From contig NZ_CP039435.1 of the NCBI RefSeq assembly GCF_005484585.1, forward strand, positions 1,674,001 through 1,738,000: a DNA stretch of 64,000 nucleotides. The letters are read 5' to 3'. This document shows positions 35,965 to 44,640 of the stretch, piece after piece. How positions within the stretch are numbered: position 1 is the first letter of the stretch; each line of letters starts with the position of its first letter. The notes under the pieces were generated by a model. The model was not told the origin of the DNA. It was given only the letters and a program-made list of their open reading frames with translations, and made no database searches. The translations under genes and the position numbers were made by a program. The DNA comes from Brevundimonas sp. SGAir0440. GTDB taxonomy: Bacteria > Pseudomonadota > Alphaproteobacteria > Caulobacterales > Caulobacteraceae.

Positions 35965-37098
35965 GTGATCATTTCGTCGCCGAGCGATTATCGGGAAGCC
36001 GCGCGGCGCAAGCTGCCGCCCTTCCTCTTCCAATACATCGACGGCGGCACCTATGCCGAGCAGACCCTGCGCCGCAACATCGAGGACTGGCAGGCCATCG
36101 CCCTGCGCCAACGCGTGCTGCAGGACATGACCAGCCTCAGCCTGGAGACCCGTCTGTTCGACGAAACGCTGCGCTTGCCGATCATTCTGGCGCCCGTCGG
36201 CCTGACCGGCATGTATGCGCGCAGGGGCGAGGTCCAGGCGGCCAAGGCGGCGGCCTCGCGCGGCGTGCCGTTCACGATGTCGACCGTGTCTGTCTGCCCG
36301 ATCGAGGAGGTCGCGCCGGTCATCGACCGACCCATGTGGTTCCAGCTCTATGTGTTGCGCGATCGTGGCTTCATGAGGAATGCGCTGGAGCGGGCTAGGG
36401 CGGCGGGTGTGAAGACCCTGGTCTTCACCGTCGATATGCCGACGCCTGGCGCTCGCTATCGTGACGCCCATTCGGGCATGAGCGGCCCCAATGCCGAAAT
36501 CCGCCGCATGGTCCAGGCGATGACCCATCCGGCCTGGGCCTGGGATGTCGGAGTGCGCGGCACGCCGCACGATCTGGGTAATGTCTCGGCCTATCTGGGC
36601 AAGCCGACGGGGCTGGCCGACTACATTGGTTGGCTGGCCAATAACTTCGATCCGTCGATCTCGTGGAAGGACCTCCAGTGGATCCGCGACTTCTGGGACG
36701 GGCCGATGATCATCAAGGGCATCCTGGATCCGCAAGACGCCCGCGACGCCGTTAGCTTCGGCGCAGACGGCATCGTGGTGTCGAACCACGGCGGGCGTCA
36801 GTTGGACGGCGTGCTGTCCTCGGCCCGCGCCTTGCCCGCCATCGCCGACGCGGTGAAGGACGAGCTGAAGATTCTGGTGGATTCCGGCATTCGCAACGGC
36901 CTGGACGTGGTTCGCGCCATCGCGTTGGGCGCCGACGCTGTCCTGCTGGGCCGGGCCTTCATCTACGCCCTGGCGGCGAACGGGCAGGCCGGCGTCGAAA
37001 ATCTGCTCGACCTGTTCGAAAAGGAAATGCGCGTCGCCATGACCCTTACCGGCGCCAAGTCGATCGCGGGCATGACCCGCGAAATGCTGGCGATCTGA
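35965..37098 (+). CDS. lldD: FMN-dependent L-lactate dehydrogenase
   Basis: A 377-residue alpha-hydroxy-acid dehydrogenase. The opening [30 protein letters not shown] is that of Lld[26 protein letters not shown], the catalytic [14 protein letters not shown] and [27 protein letters not shown] complete the flavin barrel. It oxidises L-lactate to pyruvate at the membrane. The rhamnose pathway here releases L-lactate, so its place in the same operon as rhamnose dehydrogenase is metabolically sensible. The start is GTG. Confidence 0.93.
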   Translation: MIISSPSDYREAARRKLPPFLFQYIDGGTYAEQTLRRNIEDWQAIALRQRVLQDMTSLSLETRLFDETLRLPIILAPVGLTGMYARRGEVQAAKAAASRGVPFTMSTVSVCPIEEVAPVIDRPMWFQLYVLRDRGFMRNALERARAAGVKTLVFTVDMPTPGARYRDAHSGMSGPNAEIRRMVQAMTHPAWAWDVGVRGTPHDLGNVSAYLGKPTGLADYIGWLANNFDPSISWKDLQWIRDFWDGPMIIKGILDPQDARDAVSFGADGIVVSNHGGRQLDGVLSSARALPAIADAVKDELKILVDSGIRNGLDVVRAIALGADAVLLGRAFIYALAANGQAGVENLLDLFEKEMRVAMTLTGAKSIAGMTREMLAI

Positions 37099-37115
37099 CG
37101 CAGGATCAGTGCTCA

Positions 37116-37136
37116 TCCCCGCCGTAAAAGCGGGGA
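37116..37136. repeat. REP-like hairpin between lldD and pectate lyase
   Basis: TCCCCGC and GCGGGGA form a perfect 7-bp stem around CGTAAAA, between two convergent genes. There is no T-run on either side, so it looks more like a repetitive extragenic hairpin than a classical terminator. Confidence 0.45.
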
Positions 37137-37157
37137 CAGCGCACATCTTCGCAAGTC

Positions 37158-38801
37158 CTAAGCCCCCAACGCCTCGATCAGGTCGCCCATGTTGCGGATG
37201 AAGACCGAGGTGGAAACGCCTTCGACCGGGAAGTCGGTATTGTAAGGCGAGGTGTCCCACAGGTCGCCGACGCGGGTCATCTGGTATTCGCCGCCTGTCA
37301 CGGCGGTGGGGGAGGGCCCTTTGTACGGATTTGACGTCGTGGTCAGCGGCGTGGGCCAATAGCCGCGCGCATTTAGCCCGGCCATGACTTCGGCGGCGCG
37401 ACCGGCGTGAGGCGCGGTCGGGCGACGAGCGTCGCTGGACATGTCCCAGACATCGACGTCCTGAAGCGTGAAATACTTGGGCAGGTTCAGCGAGCCGGGG
37501 CGAGCCTTCAGCGGCGAACCGCGCGTGGCTTCATCGACCGGCATGGCCGACAGACGCGCATAATCCGCGCGCAGGGCCGGGGTGTCCACATTGCGGAACG
37601 AACCGTAGTGGACGATCAGATTGGTGGGGTTGTCGTCGGCGTAGTACTGGCCGTTGGCGATGTTGGACCCGCGCCGGTGGATGTAGATCGGGGTGTTGGC
37701 GCCTTCCAGGATGAAGGTTGGGTGCGTGCGGCCCGGCGTGTTCAGCGGCGGCTTGGCCGCGACCTGATCCAGCCAGTCCATGGCCTCGGGCAGGCGGGCC
37801 AGATACTTGCGGTCGCCCGTCAGGCGATAGAAGCCCATCATCGACTTGATATTGGTGCCGGTCGTGTGGGTGACGAAGGCTTGCGGTTCAATGGTGCGGG
37901 CGCCCGCCGGCTTCAGCGTGTCGGGGAAGTGCTGCAGGCCCCAGGCGGGTTGCGGCTGCGGCTGCTGGGTCTTTACGAAGATGTCCATGCCGCGATTGAT
38001 GGCGTCCAGAATCCTCGCATCGCCCCGGCCGTTCCGTGCCAGGCCGTGATAGGCGTAGATCAGGAACTCCAGGTTCTCGCCGGCCACGTCGTCGTTGAAG
38101 GTGATGTAGGGCGTATAGTCCGCATGGCCGTGCAGGCCGCCGTTCTCGACGAACGGATAGCGCTGGGGCCAGCCGCCGTTTTCATACTGGCTCTCCAGCA
38201 CGAAGCTGATCGCCTTGTTCAGCGGCGCCAGATATTTGCGATCCTTCTTCTCAAGGTAGATGCGCAGCAACAGTTGCGACGCCTCGGCTGTCCCCGCGTC
38301 GTCGAACGTCGCGTTGCCGTAGTAGTGGTGGAATTCCTCCAATCGCCAGGCGTTGGCGGCGACCGTGCCGTACCACTGCTTCAGCGACTCCTCGCCGGCG
38401 GTGTCGATCACATAGTTCCAGCCGCCCAGCGGGTGCTGGCCCTTGACCAAGGCGTCCGCAGCCTTCTTGGCCGCTTCATAGTAAAACTCGTCGCCGGTGG
38501 CGTGATAGGCGTCCAGGAACAGATGGCCCACGGTCGCGGTGCCCGGCGGCTGGACCCAGATCATCGTCGGGTTGGCCTCGAGCTCACCCCAACGGCGCGA
38601 GAAGTCGGGCAGATATTGCCAGACATAGCCGCCTTCGACGGCGGCCTCTTCGCTCATGAACCGAGCGGCGCGCTTCATGGTGTCCAGAATGGCGGCGCGC
38701 CCTGGCGAAGCCTGGGCCAGGACGGGGCCGGACGCGGCGACGAAGGTGGCGGCGGCGCCGGCGGCCAGAAGGGCGCGGCGGTTCATGGACGTGACGGACA
38801 T
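37158..38801 (-). CDS. Pectate lyase, PL10 type
   Basis: A 547-residue exported enzyme. An N-terminal signal (MNRRALLAAGAAATFVAASGPVLAQ) is followed by an (alpha/alpha) toroid. ESQYENGGWPQRYPFVENGGLHGHADYTPYITFNDD is the PL10 signature with the catalytic Ca2+-binding acid. PL10 lyases cleave polygalacturonate by beta-elimination, giving the unsaturated uronides used by KduI/KduD. AAGGAG lies 6 nt before the ATG. It is transcribed alone from behind the terminator at 38908-38935, with its own operator at 38871-38884. Confidence 0.9.
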   Translation of the reverse strand: MSVTSMNRRALLAAGAAATFVAASGPVLAQASPGRAAILDTMKRAARFMSEEAAVEGGYVWQYLPDFSRRWGELEANPTMIWVQPPGTATVGHLFLDAYHATGDEFYYEAAKKAADALVKGQHPLGGWNYVIDTAGEESLKQWYGTVAANAWRLEEFHHYYGNATFDDAGTAEASQLLLRIYLEKKDRKYLAPLNKAISFVLESQYENGGWPQRYPFVENGGLHGHADYTPYITFNDDVAGENLEFLIYAYHGLARNGRGDARILDAINRGMDIFVKTQQPQPQPAWGLQHFPDTLKPAGARTIEPQAFVTHTTGTNIKSMMGFYRLTGDRKYLARLPEAMDWLDQVAAKPPLNTPGRTHPTFILEGANTPIYIHRRGSNIANGQYYADDNPTNLIVHYGSFRNVDTPALRADYARLSAMPVDEATRGSPLKARPGSLNLPKYFTLQDVDVWDMSSDARRPTAPHAGRAAEVMAGLNARGYWPTPLTTTSNPYKGPSPTAVTGGEYQMTRVGDLWDTSPYNTDFPVEGVSTSVFIRNMGDLIEALGA

Positions 38802-38870
38802 GGGAACTCCTTGTGTGACCTCTCTCGCACGGTTTCTTCTGACCGTTTAGCATCGTCACTGAAGCATGAT

Positions 38871-38884
38871 TGACACCGGTTTCC
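38871..38884. promoter_or_regulatory. LacI-type operator, pectate lyase site
   Basis: TGACACCGGTTTCC, identical to the site at 43659-43672 and 12 of 14 to the consensus palindrome, 70 bp upstream of the pectate lyase start. Confidence 0.8.
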
Positions 38885-38907
38885 TAGTCCTACGGCGCCA
38901 TTGAAAA

Positions 38908-38935
38908 AGGCCGCATGGACTTCCCCATGCGGCCT
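38908..38935 (-). terminator. Terminator of the kduI-kduD-kdgK operon
   Basis: AGGCCGCATGG and CCATGCGGCCT form a perfect 11-bp stem with a 6-nt loop. On the minus strand it ends in TTTTTCAA, the right polarity for transcripts coming from kdgK. Confidence 0.9.
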
Positions 38936-38960
38936 CCACACGATCTCAATGTTAGCAGCC

Positions 38961-40004
38961 TCAGCGGCGGATATCGAACCCGCCGTCGCCCATAGCGGCG
39001 CGCACATCGTCGGCGGAGAACAGGTTGAAGTCGCCGGGGATCGAATGTTTCAAGCCGGCGGCGGCGAGGCCGAAGTCGAGGGCCTCCTGGTCCGACCAGC
39101 TGCTCCACAGGCCGAACAAGACGCCGGCGGCGAAGGCGTCGCCGCCGCCGACCCGGTCAACGACGCCGGCCATGTGAATGGCCTCGGCTCTGGTCTCGAT
39201 CACGTCGTCGCCATTGCGCGTCAGCATGGCGGCCGACAGGGCCTGGTCGGCGACGCTGTCCTGAACCCGCAGGGTGCAGGCGATGCGTTGCAGGCGCGGG
39301 AAGGCGGCGAAGGCGGCCTTGGCGGCTTCACGACGACGCACAGCCGGGTCGGGGCTGTCGAATGTCGCCTTCAGCGCCAGGGCGAAGTCGCGGTCGTCGG
39401 CGAAGGCGACCGTGGCGCCGGCCAGCATCTTGCCGAGCGTGGCCGGCGGATCGCCATCCCATTGTTCCCACAACTTGCCGCGGAAGTTGCCGTCGTAGCT
39501 GACCTTCACGCCGTTCTTGACGGCGGCCTCGATGATTGCGACGGCGGCGGCCGAGCCATTCGGGCCCGTCGCCGGCGTCACGCCCGAAGCGTGCAGCCAT
39601 TCGACGCCGTTCAACATCTGGTCCCAGTCGAAGGCCGTATCGACATGTTCGACGAAGGCCGATCCGGCGCGGTCATAGAGGACTTCCGACGGACGACGTA
39701 CAGCGCCGGGTGTCAGGAAATACAGGCCCATACGGCCGGGTTTGAAGACGACCTGAGAGGTGTCGACTCCGTGCTTGCGCACCTCGTCACGCACGCCGCG
39801 GCCCAGCGCATTGTCGGCCAGGACCGTCGCCATGCCGGTCGGCGCGCCGAAGCGGGCCAGCGACACGGCGACATTGGCCTCGGCGCCGGCCGGACGCACA
39901 GTCAGGGCAGGGGACTGCATCAGCAGTTCGTTGGCGTTGGGCGAAAACCGCAGCAGCATCTCGCCGAAGCAGAGGATGCGGCGGGAAGATGCAGCCTGGG
40001 TCAT
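38961..40004 (-). CDS. kdgK: 2-keto-3-deoxygluconate kinase
   Basis: A 347-residue PfkB-family kinase. ILCFGEMLLRFSP opens the Rossmann-like fold, RPAGAEANVAVSLARFG is the first PfkB signature, and VVDRVGGGDAFAAGVLFGL is the ATP/catalytic signature with the base Asp. It phosphorylates KDG, the meeting point of the UxaA and KduD branches, to KDPG. The next enzyme, KDPG aldolase, is not in the window. It is the third gene of kduI-kduD-kdgK, 21 bp after kduD. Confidence 0.93.
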   Translation of the reverse strand: MTQAASSRRILCFGEMLLRFSPNANELLMQSPALTVRPAGAEANVAVSLARFGAPTGMATVLADNALGRGVRDEVRKHGVDTSQVVFKPGRMGLYFLTPGAVRRPSEVLYDRAGSAFVEHVDTAFDWDQMLNGVEWLHASGVTPATGPNGSAAAVAIIEAAVKNGVKVSYDGNFRGKLWEQWDGDPPATLGKMLAGATVAFADDRDFALALKATFDSPDPAVRRREAAKAAFAAFPRLQRIACTLRVQDSVADQALSAAMLTRNGDDVIETRAEAIHMAGVVDRVGGGDAFAAGVLFGLWSSWSDQEALDFGLAAAGLKHSIPGDFNLFSADDVRAAMGDGGFDIRR

Positions 40005-40025
40005 GATCGCAACGCTAGCCCCGGA

Positions 40026-40784
40026 TCAACGCGCCTGCCAGCCGCCGTCGACCGGCAGGATGGCGCCCTGGACGTAGTCGGAGGCCCGGCTGGCCAGGAA
40101 CACGGCCGCGCCGCCCAGGTCCGACGGCTCGCCCCAACGCCCGGCCGGGATGCGGCCCAGGATTTCGGCCGAACGCACCGGGTCCTCGCGCAGAGCCTGG
40201 GTGTTGGCCGTGGCGAAATAGCCGGGGGCGATGGCGTTGGCGGTGATGCGGTGCGGCGCCCATTCGTTGGCCATCAGTTTGGTCAGGCCGGCGACGCCCG
40301 ATTTGGACGCCGTATAGGACGGCACGCGGATTCCGCCCTGGAAGGACAGCATTGAGGCGATGTTGATGATCTTGCCGCCGTCGCCCTGTTTGATGAACAG
40401 ACGGGCGACCGCCTGGCTCATGAAGAAGACGGTCTTCAGGTTGATATTCATCACCAGGTCCCAGTCCGCCTCGGTGAAGTCGACGGCGTCGGCGCGGCGA
40501 ATCAGGCCGGCGTTGTTCACCAGGATGTCGATCCGGCCCATGGCGGCCAGAGTTTCCTGCACGACGCGTTCGACCGGATCTATCGAGGTCAGGTCGGCGC
40601 TGATAGCGTGGGCGCGACGGCCCATCGCCTGTACCTTGGCGACCGTGTCGTCAGAGTCCGACAGGGCGACCGAGACGATGTCTGCGCCCGCCTCAGCCAA
40701 AGCCAGGGCGATGCCTTGGCCCAGGCCCACATTGCCGCCGGTCACCAGCGCGACCTTGCCGGTCAGGTCGAATGGATTGCTCAT
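40026..40784 (-). CDS. kduD: 2-dehydro-3-deoxy-D-gluconate 5-dehydrogenase
   Basis: A 252-residue SDR with VTGGNVGLGQGIALALAEAGADIV, NNAGLIRRADAVDFTEADWD, YTASKSGVAGLTKLMANEWAPHRITANAIAPGYFATANTQALR and a final PVDGGWQAR, all typical of KduD. It reduces 2,5-diketo-3-deoxygluconate to KDG with NAD(P)H. It is 22 bp downstream of kduI and 21 bp upstream of kdgK, so substrate and product enzymes are adjacent. Confidence 0.94.
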   Translation of the reverse strand: MSNPFDLTGKVALVTGGNVGLGQGIALALAEAGADIVSVALSDSDDTVAKVQAMGRRAHAISADLTSIDPVERVVQETLAAMGRIDILVNNAGLIRRADAVDFTEADWDLVMNINLKTVFFMSQAVARLFIKQGDGGKIINIASMLSFQGGIRVPSYTASKSGVAGLTKLMANEWAPHRITANAIAPGYFATANTQALREDPVRSAEILGRIPAGRWGEPSDLGGAAVFLASRASDYVQGAILPVDGGWQAR

Positions 40785-40806
40785 GCTTTTCTTCCTCTTG
40801 TCCTGA

Positions 40807-41664
40807 TTACTTCAGCTGGCAGATGTCGAGTTTGTACATGTCGGTATAGTCGAGGTTCTCGCCGCCCATGCCCCAGATGAAGGTGTAGTTCGAAGTGCCT
40901 GCGCCGGTATGGATCGACCACGGCGGGCAGATCACGGCCTCCCCGTCGGCGATGACGATGTGGCGCGACTTGTGCGGTTCGCCCATGAAGTGAAAGACTC
41001 GGTCGTCTCCGCCCAGGCCGAAATACAGATAGGCTTCCGAGCGGCGGTCATGGATGTGAGGCGGCATGGTGTTCCACACCGAGCCGGGCTTCAGCACCGT
41101 CACGCCCAGCAGTAACTGGCAGGACTTCACCTTCGCCGGCACAACATACTGGTAGATGGTCCGTTCGTTCGATGTCTCCAGCGCGCCCATTTCGAGCGGC
41201 ACGGCCTCGTCGATCGAGATCTTTGTCAGGTCGTAGCGGGCGTGGGCGGGCGTGGCGACCAGATAGAATTTCGCTGGTTCGGCCGGGTTCTGGGAAGCGA
41301 AGCTGACTTCGCTCGATCCCATCGGCACATAGAGGCCGTCACGGAAGCCCAGTTCGATAGTTTCACCATCCACCGTGATTGAACCGGGGCTGCCGATATT
41401 GACCACGCCCAGTTCACGGGTCTGCAGGAATGGCGCGCCGGCCAAGGAGGGCGGCTCCGACTGCGTGGGCAGGTTCAGGGCGGTCTCCGCCGGGGTCGCG
41501 CCGCCGATGATCATGCGCTCGTGGTGGGAGTAGTTCAGGTTGACCTTCCCCGGAACGAACAGGCCCTGGATCAGATAGCGATCGCGCAGCTGCTGGTTCG
41601 AGGCCCCGTCCATCATGTCGGGATGGGTGGCCTGATAGACTTTGTCGTACATGGGGTCGTACAT
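40807..41664 (-). CDS. kduI: 5-dehydro-4-deoxy-D-glucuronate isomerase
   Basis: A 285-residue double-cupin enzyme. [30 protein letters not shown] and [18 protein letters not shown], with its metal-binding His/Glu set, followed by [35 protein letters not shown], are KduI signatures. It interconverts 5-keto-4-deoxyuronate and 2,5-diketo-3-deoxygluconate in the cytoplasm. It is first of the kduI-kduD-kdgK operon and shares the operator region 41665-41824 with the divergent RpiB-fold gene. Confidence 0.95.
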   Translation of the reverse strand: MYDPMYDKVYQATHPDMMDGASNQQLRDRYLIQGLFVPGKVNLNYSHHERMIIGGATPAETALNLPTQSEPPSLAGAPFLQTRELGVVNIGSPGSITVDGETIELGFRDGLYVPMGSSEVSFASQNPAEPAKFYLVATPAHARYDLTKISIDEAVPLEMGALETSNERTIYQYVVPAKVKSCQLLLGVTVLKPGSVWNTMPPHIHDRRSEAYLYFGLGGDDRVFHFMGEPHKSRHIVIADGEAVICPPWSIHTGAGTSNYTFIWGMGGENLDYTDMYKLDICQLK

Positions 41665-41733
41665 GCCGGTCTCCCTGGGAACTCGCAGCGCGAGCCACCG
41701 AGACGGATCTTGCGCCCGTCCTTCTGTGGACTA

Positions 41734-41747
41734 GGTAACCGGTGTCA
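41734..41747. promoter_or_regulatory. LacI-type operator between kduI and the RpiB-fold gene
   Basis: GGTAACCGGTGTCA (11 of 14 to the consensus) in the divergent gap. On the plus strand it is directly followed by TATAAT (41748-41753), a perfect -10 element. On the minus strand TTGCAT-N17-TACCTA spans it. One bound repressor could block both promoters. Confidence 0.78.
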
Positions 41748-41824
41748 TATAATGATGCAATCGATTAGACCAACGCCGTCCACATATGTCGGCATCGCTT
41801 CGCCACCGTCTTGAGGATTCCCCC

Positions 41825-42487
41825 ATGAAGATCGCTCTCATCATCGAAAACAGCCAGGCCGCCAAAAGCGAGACGGTGCATTCCGCTCTAACCGCTGTCG
41901 CCGAACCGCTAGGCCATGAAGTTTTCCACTATGGAATGTACGCGGCCGACGATAAGGCCTCGCTGACCTACGTCATGAACGGCGTGCTGACGGGCATTCT
42001 GTTGAACTCCGGCGCAGCCGATTTCGTCGTCACCGGCTGCGGAACCGGCATGGGCTCGATGCTGGCCTGCAACAGCATGCCGGGCGTCTTCTGCGGTTTG
42101 GTGATCGACCCGACCGACGCCTTCCTGTTCGGCCAGATCAACGACGGTAACGCCATCTCGATGCCCTATGCCAAGGGCTTTGGCTGGGCTGCTGAACTGA
42201 ATCTGCAGGACGTGTATCGCAAGCTGTTCGAGGGCGAGCGGGGCCTGGGCTATCCCAAGGAACGCGCCGAGATCATGCGCAAGAATCGCGGCGTGCTCAG
42301 CGACCTGAAGTCGGTAACCTGCCACGACATGCTGACGGTTCTGAAGACGATGGACCAGGACTTGCTGAAGGCCGCCATCGCCGGCGAGAAATTCCAGGAC
42401 TACTTCTTCGCCAACGCCACCGACGAAGGCATTCGCGACTATCTGAAGGGCGTTCTCGCCGCCAAGCCTGCGCTCGAAACGGCCTGA
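41825..42487 (+). CDS. RpiB/LacA/LacB family sugar isomerase, possible second deoxyuronate isomerase
   Basis: A 220-residue protein with the RpiB/LacAB fold. The opening MKIALIIENSQAAKSE has the nucleotide-like phosphate/sugar loop, and VVTGCGTGMGSMLACN carries the conserved active-site Cys72. It is longer than ribose-5-phosphate isomerase B (~150) because of a C-terminal extension after ~residue 150. Streptococcal DhuI, which isomerises 4-deoxy-5-hexosulose uronate, belongs to the same fold, so a deoxyuronate role is suggested by position opposite kduI under a shared operator. Substrate is inference. GAGGA is 7 nt before the ATG. Confidence 0.75.
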   Translation: MKIALIIENSQAAKSETVHSALTAVAEPLGHEVFHYGMYAADDKASLTYVMNGVLTGILLNSGAADFVVTGCGTGMGSMLACNSMPGVFCGLVIDPTDAFLFGQINDGNAISMPYAKGFGWAAELNLQDVYRKLFEGERGLGYPKERAEIMRKNRGVLSDLKSVTCHDMLTVLKTMDQDLLKAAIAGEKFQDYFFANATDEGIRDYLKGVLAAKPALETA

Positions 42488-42527
42488 GGCAGAGCGGTCG
42501 GCGCGCGATCACGCGCGCCGACCCGAC

Positions 42528-43577
42528 TCAGCTTGCCGAGATTGCCGACTTGCGCACCACCAGGGCCGGTCGAACTTCCGGCTGCTGCATCTTGGCTGGA
42601 TCGACGCCGCGCATCGGCGCCAGCAGCTTTTCAGCCGCCATCCGTCCCATGTCGCGGATCGGCAGGCGCACCGAAGTCAGGTTGGGCCAAACCCGCGCCG
42701 CCATCGGCAGATCATCGAAGCCGACGACGGACAGGTCGCGCGGCAACTCAAGGCCGCGATCTCGCGCCGCCTGCATAACCCCGATGGCCATGTCGTCGTT
42801 GAGGGTAAAGATCGCGGTCGGCGGCGTTTCCAGCGCCAAGAGGGCGTGGCCCGCCTCCACACCTGATTCGAACGTATAGGCGCCTTTGAAATCGTAAGCC
42901 GGGTCCAGCGGGATTCCGCGCTCGGCCAGAGCGTCGAGGAACCCCTTGCCCCGCACGGCCGACGACCGGAACAGGTCCGGCCCGCGCACGAGACCGATTC
43001 GCTTGTGTCCCAGGTCGGCCAGATGCGCCGCCGCCTCGGCCGCGCCGATCCAGTCATTGGTGACCACCATCGCCTGAGGTTCATCCAACGCCACCGAGGC
43101 GATGCGAACATAAGGGCAGTCGAAATCACGCAGCAGGTCGATGACCTGTTCGTCCTCGGACACCGACGGCGGCATGATGACGCCATACAGACGTTGGCGC
43201 TCGACGAAGCCCCTGATGTCTTCCAGCAGGGTAGGGGAGTTGCGATTACAAGGATGAACGACCAGTTCCAGGCCGGACCCTTTCAGCGCATCCAGCACGC
43301 CTTGCTGCATGTTCACGACGTAGGTCGGGCTGGGGTTGTCGTAGATCAGACCAACGAGGAACGAGCGTCGAAAGGCTAGGCCGCGCGCCTGTGGATCAGG
43401 CGTGAACCCCAGAGCCTTGATGACGGCGTTGACCTTTTCGCGCGTGTCTTCCTTGACGAACGGCGACTGATTGATGACCCGTGAGACGGTCTTCTTGGAG
43501 ACCTGCGCCTCACGGGCGACATCGTTGATGGTTGCCCGCTTGCCCGGCTTGCCGGATCGCGGATCGTCTTGAGCCAA
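42528..43577 (-). CDS. LacI family repressor, probable regulator of the uronate genes
   Basis: A 349-residue regulator. The N-terminal helix-turn-helix ATINDVAREAQVSKKTVSRVINQS (residues ~15-38) and hinge PDPQARGLA precede a periplasmic-binding-like effector domain (VGLIYDNPSPTYVVNMQQGVLDAL to DDMAIGVMQAARDRG). The start is set at TTG 43577, which has AAGGAG 7 nt upstream; upstream ATGs lack such a site and would run into the operator. Its promoter region, shared with the hydratase gene, contains an ACCGGT palindrome seen at five other places in the locus, so autoregulation is likely. The inducer is probably a KDG-like intermediate (inference). Confidence 0.9.
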   Translation of the reverse strand: MAQDDPRSGKPGKRATINDVAREAQVSKKTVSRVINQSPFVKEDTREKVNAVIKALGFTPDPQARGLAFRRSFLVGLIYDNPSPTYVVNMQQGVLDALKGSGLELVVHPCNRNSPTLLEDIRGFVERQRLYGVIMPPSVSEDEQVIDLLRDFDCPYVRIASVALDEPQAMVVTNDWIGAAEAAAHLADLGHKRIGLVRGPDLFRSSAVRGKGFLDALAERGIPLDPAYDFKGAYTFESGVEAGHALLALETPPTAIFTLNDDMAIGVMQAARDRGLELPRDLSVVGFDDLPMAARVWPNLTSVRLPIRDMGRMAAEKLLAPMRGVDPAKMQQPEVRPALVVRKSAISAS

Positions 43578-43658
43578 GGCTCGGCTCCTTCCCTGTGTGC
43601 AGCTTGAAGGCATAGCCGCGACTCGCGGCCGACGCCATGGGGCTCGGTGAAAGCGCAT

Positions 43659-43672
43659 TGACACCGGTTTCC
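43659..43672. promoter_or_regulatory. LacI-type operator between the regulator and the hydratase/ExuT operon
   Basis: TGACACCGGTTTCC, identical to the pectate lyase site, in the 137-bp gap between the divergent lacI-type gene and the hydratase gene. Confidence 0.8.
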
Positions 43673-43714
43673 TTCGTCGCTCTTATCGCAGCCTATTCAC
43701 GAGGCGACACACCT

Positions 43715-44551
43715 TTGACTTCGACCCCCTCACTTGCGAGCCAGGCCGACGCGCTGTCGGCCGACCCGGCGGCGATCGCACAGCAGTTCGTCGCCGCGCG
43801 TCTGGCGGCGCGCAACACGCCAGACTATCCGGGCGTGATTCCCCAGAGCATGGCCGAATCCTACGCCATCCAGGACGTCGCCATCGGTCTGTTTCCCGAT
43901 GAAGTCGTGGGTTGGAAGGTGGGCGGTGTGCCGCCTGAGCAGCAACCGAAGCTGGGTATTCATCGTCTGGCCGGCGCCATTTTCGCGCGCAACGTCTGGC
44001 CGGCGCCCGGCGACACGGTCGTTCCTTTGCCCGAAATCGAGGGCGGGTTCGCAGCGGTGGAAGCCGAGTTCATTGCTCGGATCGGCGCCGACGCCGATCC
44101 CGCCAAGACCGACTGGACCATCAAAGACGCCATGGGCGTCGTGGACAAGGTGTTCATCGGCGTTGAGCTTGCCGGTAGTCCGCTTTCGACGATCAACGAC
44201 CTGGGATCAGCCGTGGTCGCCTCCGATTTCGGCAACAATGGCGGACTGATGATCGGTCCCGAGGTCGAGAACTGGCGCGAGCGTCTGCACAGCATTGAGG
44301 TCGAGACGGTGATCAATGGCGCCAGCGTCGGCACCGGAGGGTCGCAGTCCCTCGCGGGCGGCGCGATGGAATCTGTGCGGTTCTTGCTGGAACACTGCGC
44401 GCGCTGGGGCCGTCCTCTGAAGGCGGGCGCGCTGGTTTCGACCGGCGCTGTCACCGGCGTTCACCGTGTCCACGCGGGCGACGAGGCCGTGTGCATCTTC
44501 AGGGGTATCGCAGAACTTCACTGTTCGGTCGTCAGGGCCGAAGCCCAGTAA
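43715..44551 (+). CDS. 2-keto-4-pentenoate hydratase family protein
   Basis: A 278-residue FAH-superfamily protein of the hydratase/decarboxylase branch. YPGVIPQSMAESYAIQDVAIG is the usual opening, and GWKVGG, FAAVEAEFIARIG (metal-binding ExE) and VGTGGSQSLAGGAMESVRFLLEHCARWGRPLKAGALVSTGAVTG follow. It probably acts on a 2-keto acid derived from a uronate or a methylated or acylated fragment. No pathway in the window clearly needs it. Start TTG 43715 was chosen because the frame upstream passes through the operator and no ATG or GTG exists closer; GAGG is about 10 nt before it. First gene of an operon with the transporter. Confidence 0.78.
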   Translation: MTSTPSLASQADALSADPAAIAQQFVAARLAARNTPDYPGVIPQSMAESYAIQDVAIGLFPDEVVGWKVGGVPPEQQPKLGIHRLAGAIFARNVWPAPGDTVVPLPEIEGGFAAVEAEFIARIGADADPAKTDWTIKDAMGVVDKVFIGVELAGSPLSTINDLGSAVVASDFGNNGGLMIGPEVENWRERLHSIEVETVINGASVGTGGSQSLAGGAMESVRFLLEHCARWGRPLKAGALVSTGAVTGVHRVHAGDEAVCIFRGIAELHCSVVRAEAQ

Positions 44552-44640
44552 CATCATCTGACGCCCAACCCCGCCGCCGTACAGGGACGGAAAAGAGCAG
44601 GGACGCGTCGAGGAATATTCAGGAACGGGTTTTCATAACC

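Noticed and set aside
37116..37136. Rho-independent terminator for lldD
   Set aside because: The hairpin lacks a T-run on either strand, so it is listed only as a REP-like repeat.
34378..37359. Very long open frame on the minus strand opposite iclR, rhamnose dehydrogenase and lldD
   Set aside because: The plus strand carries three clear enzymes there. Long antisense frames are a by-product of high-GC third-position bias, and the translation has no recognisable domain.
38961..40004. GGGD instead of GAGD in the KdgK kinase signature as an anomaly
   Set aside because: DRVGGGD is a usual variant in KDG kinases.
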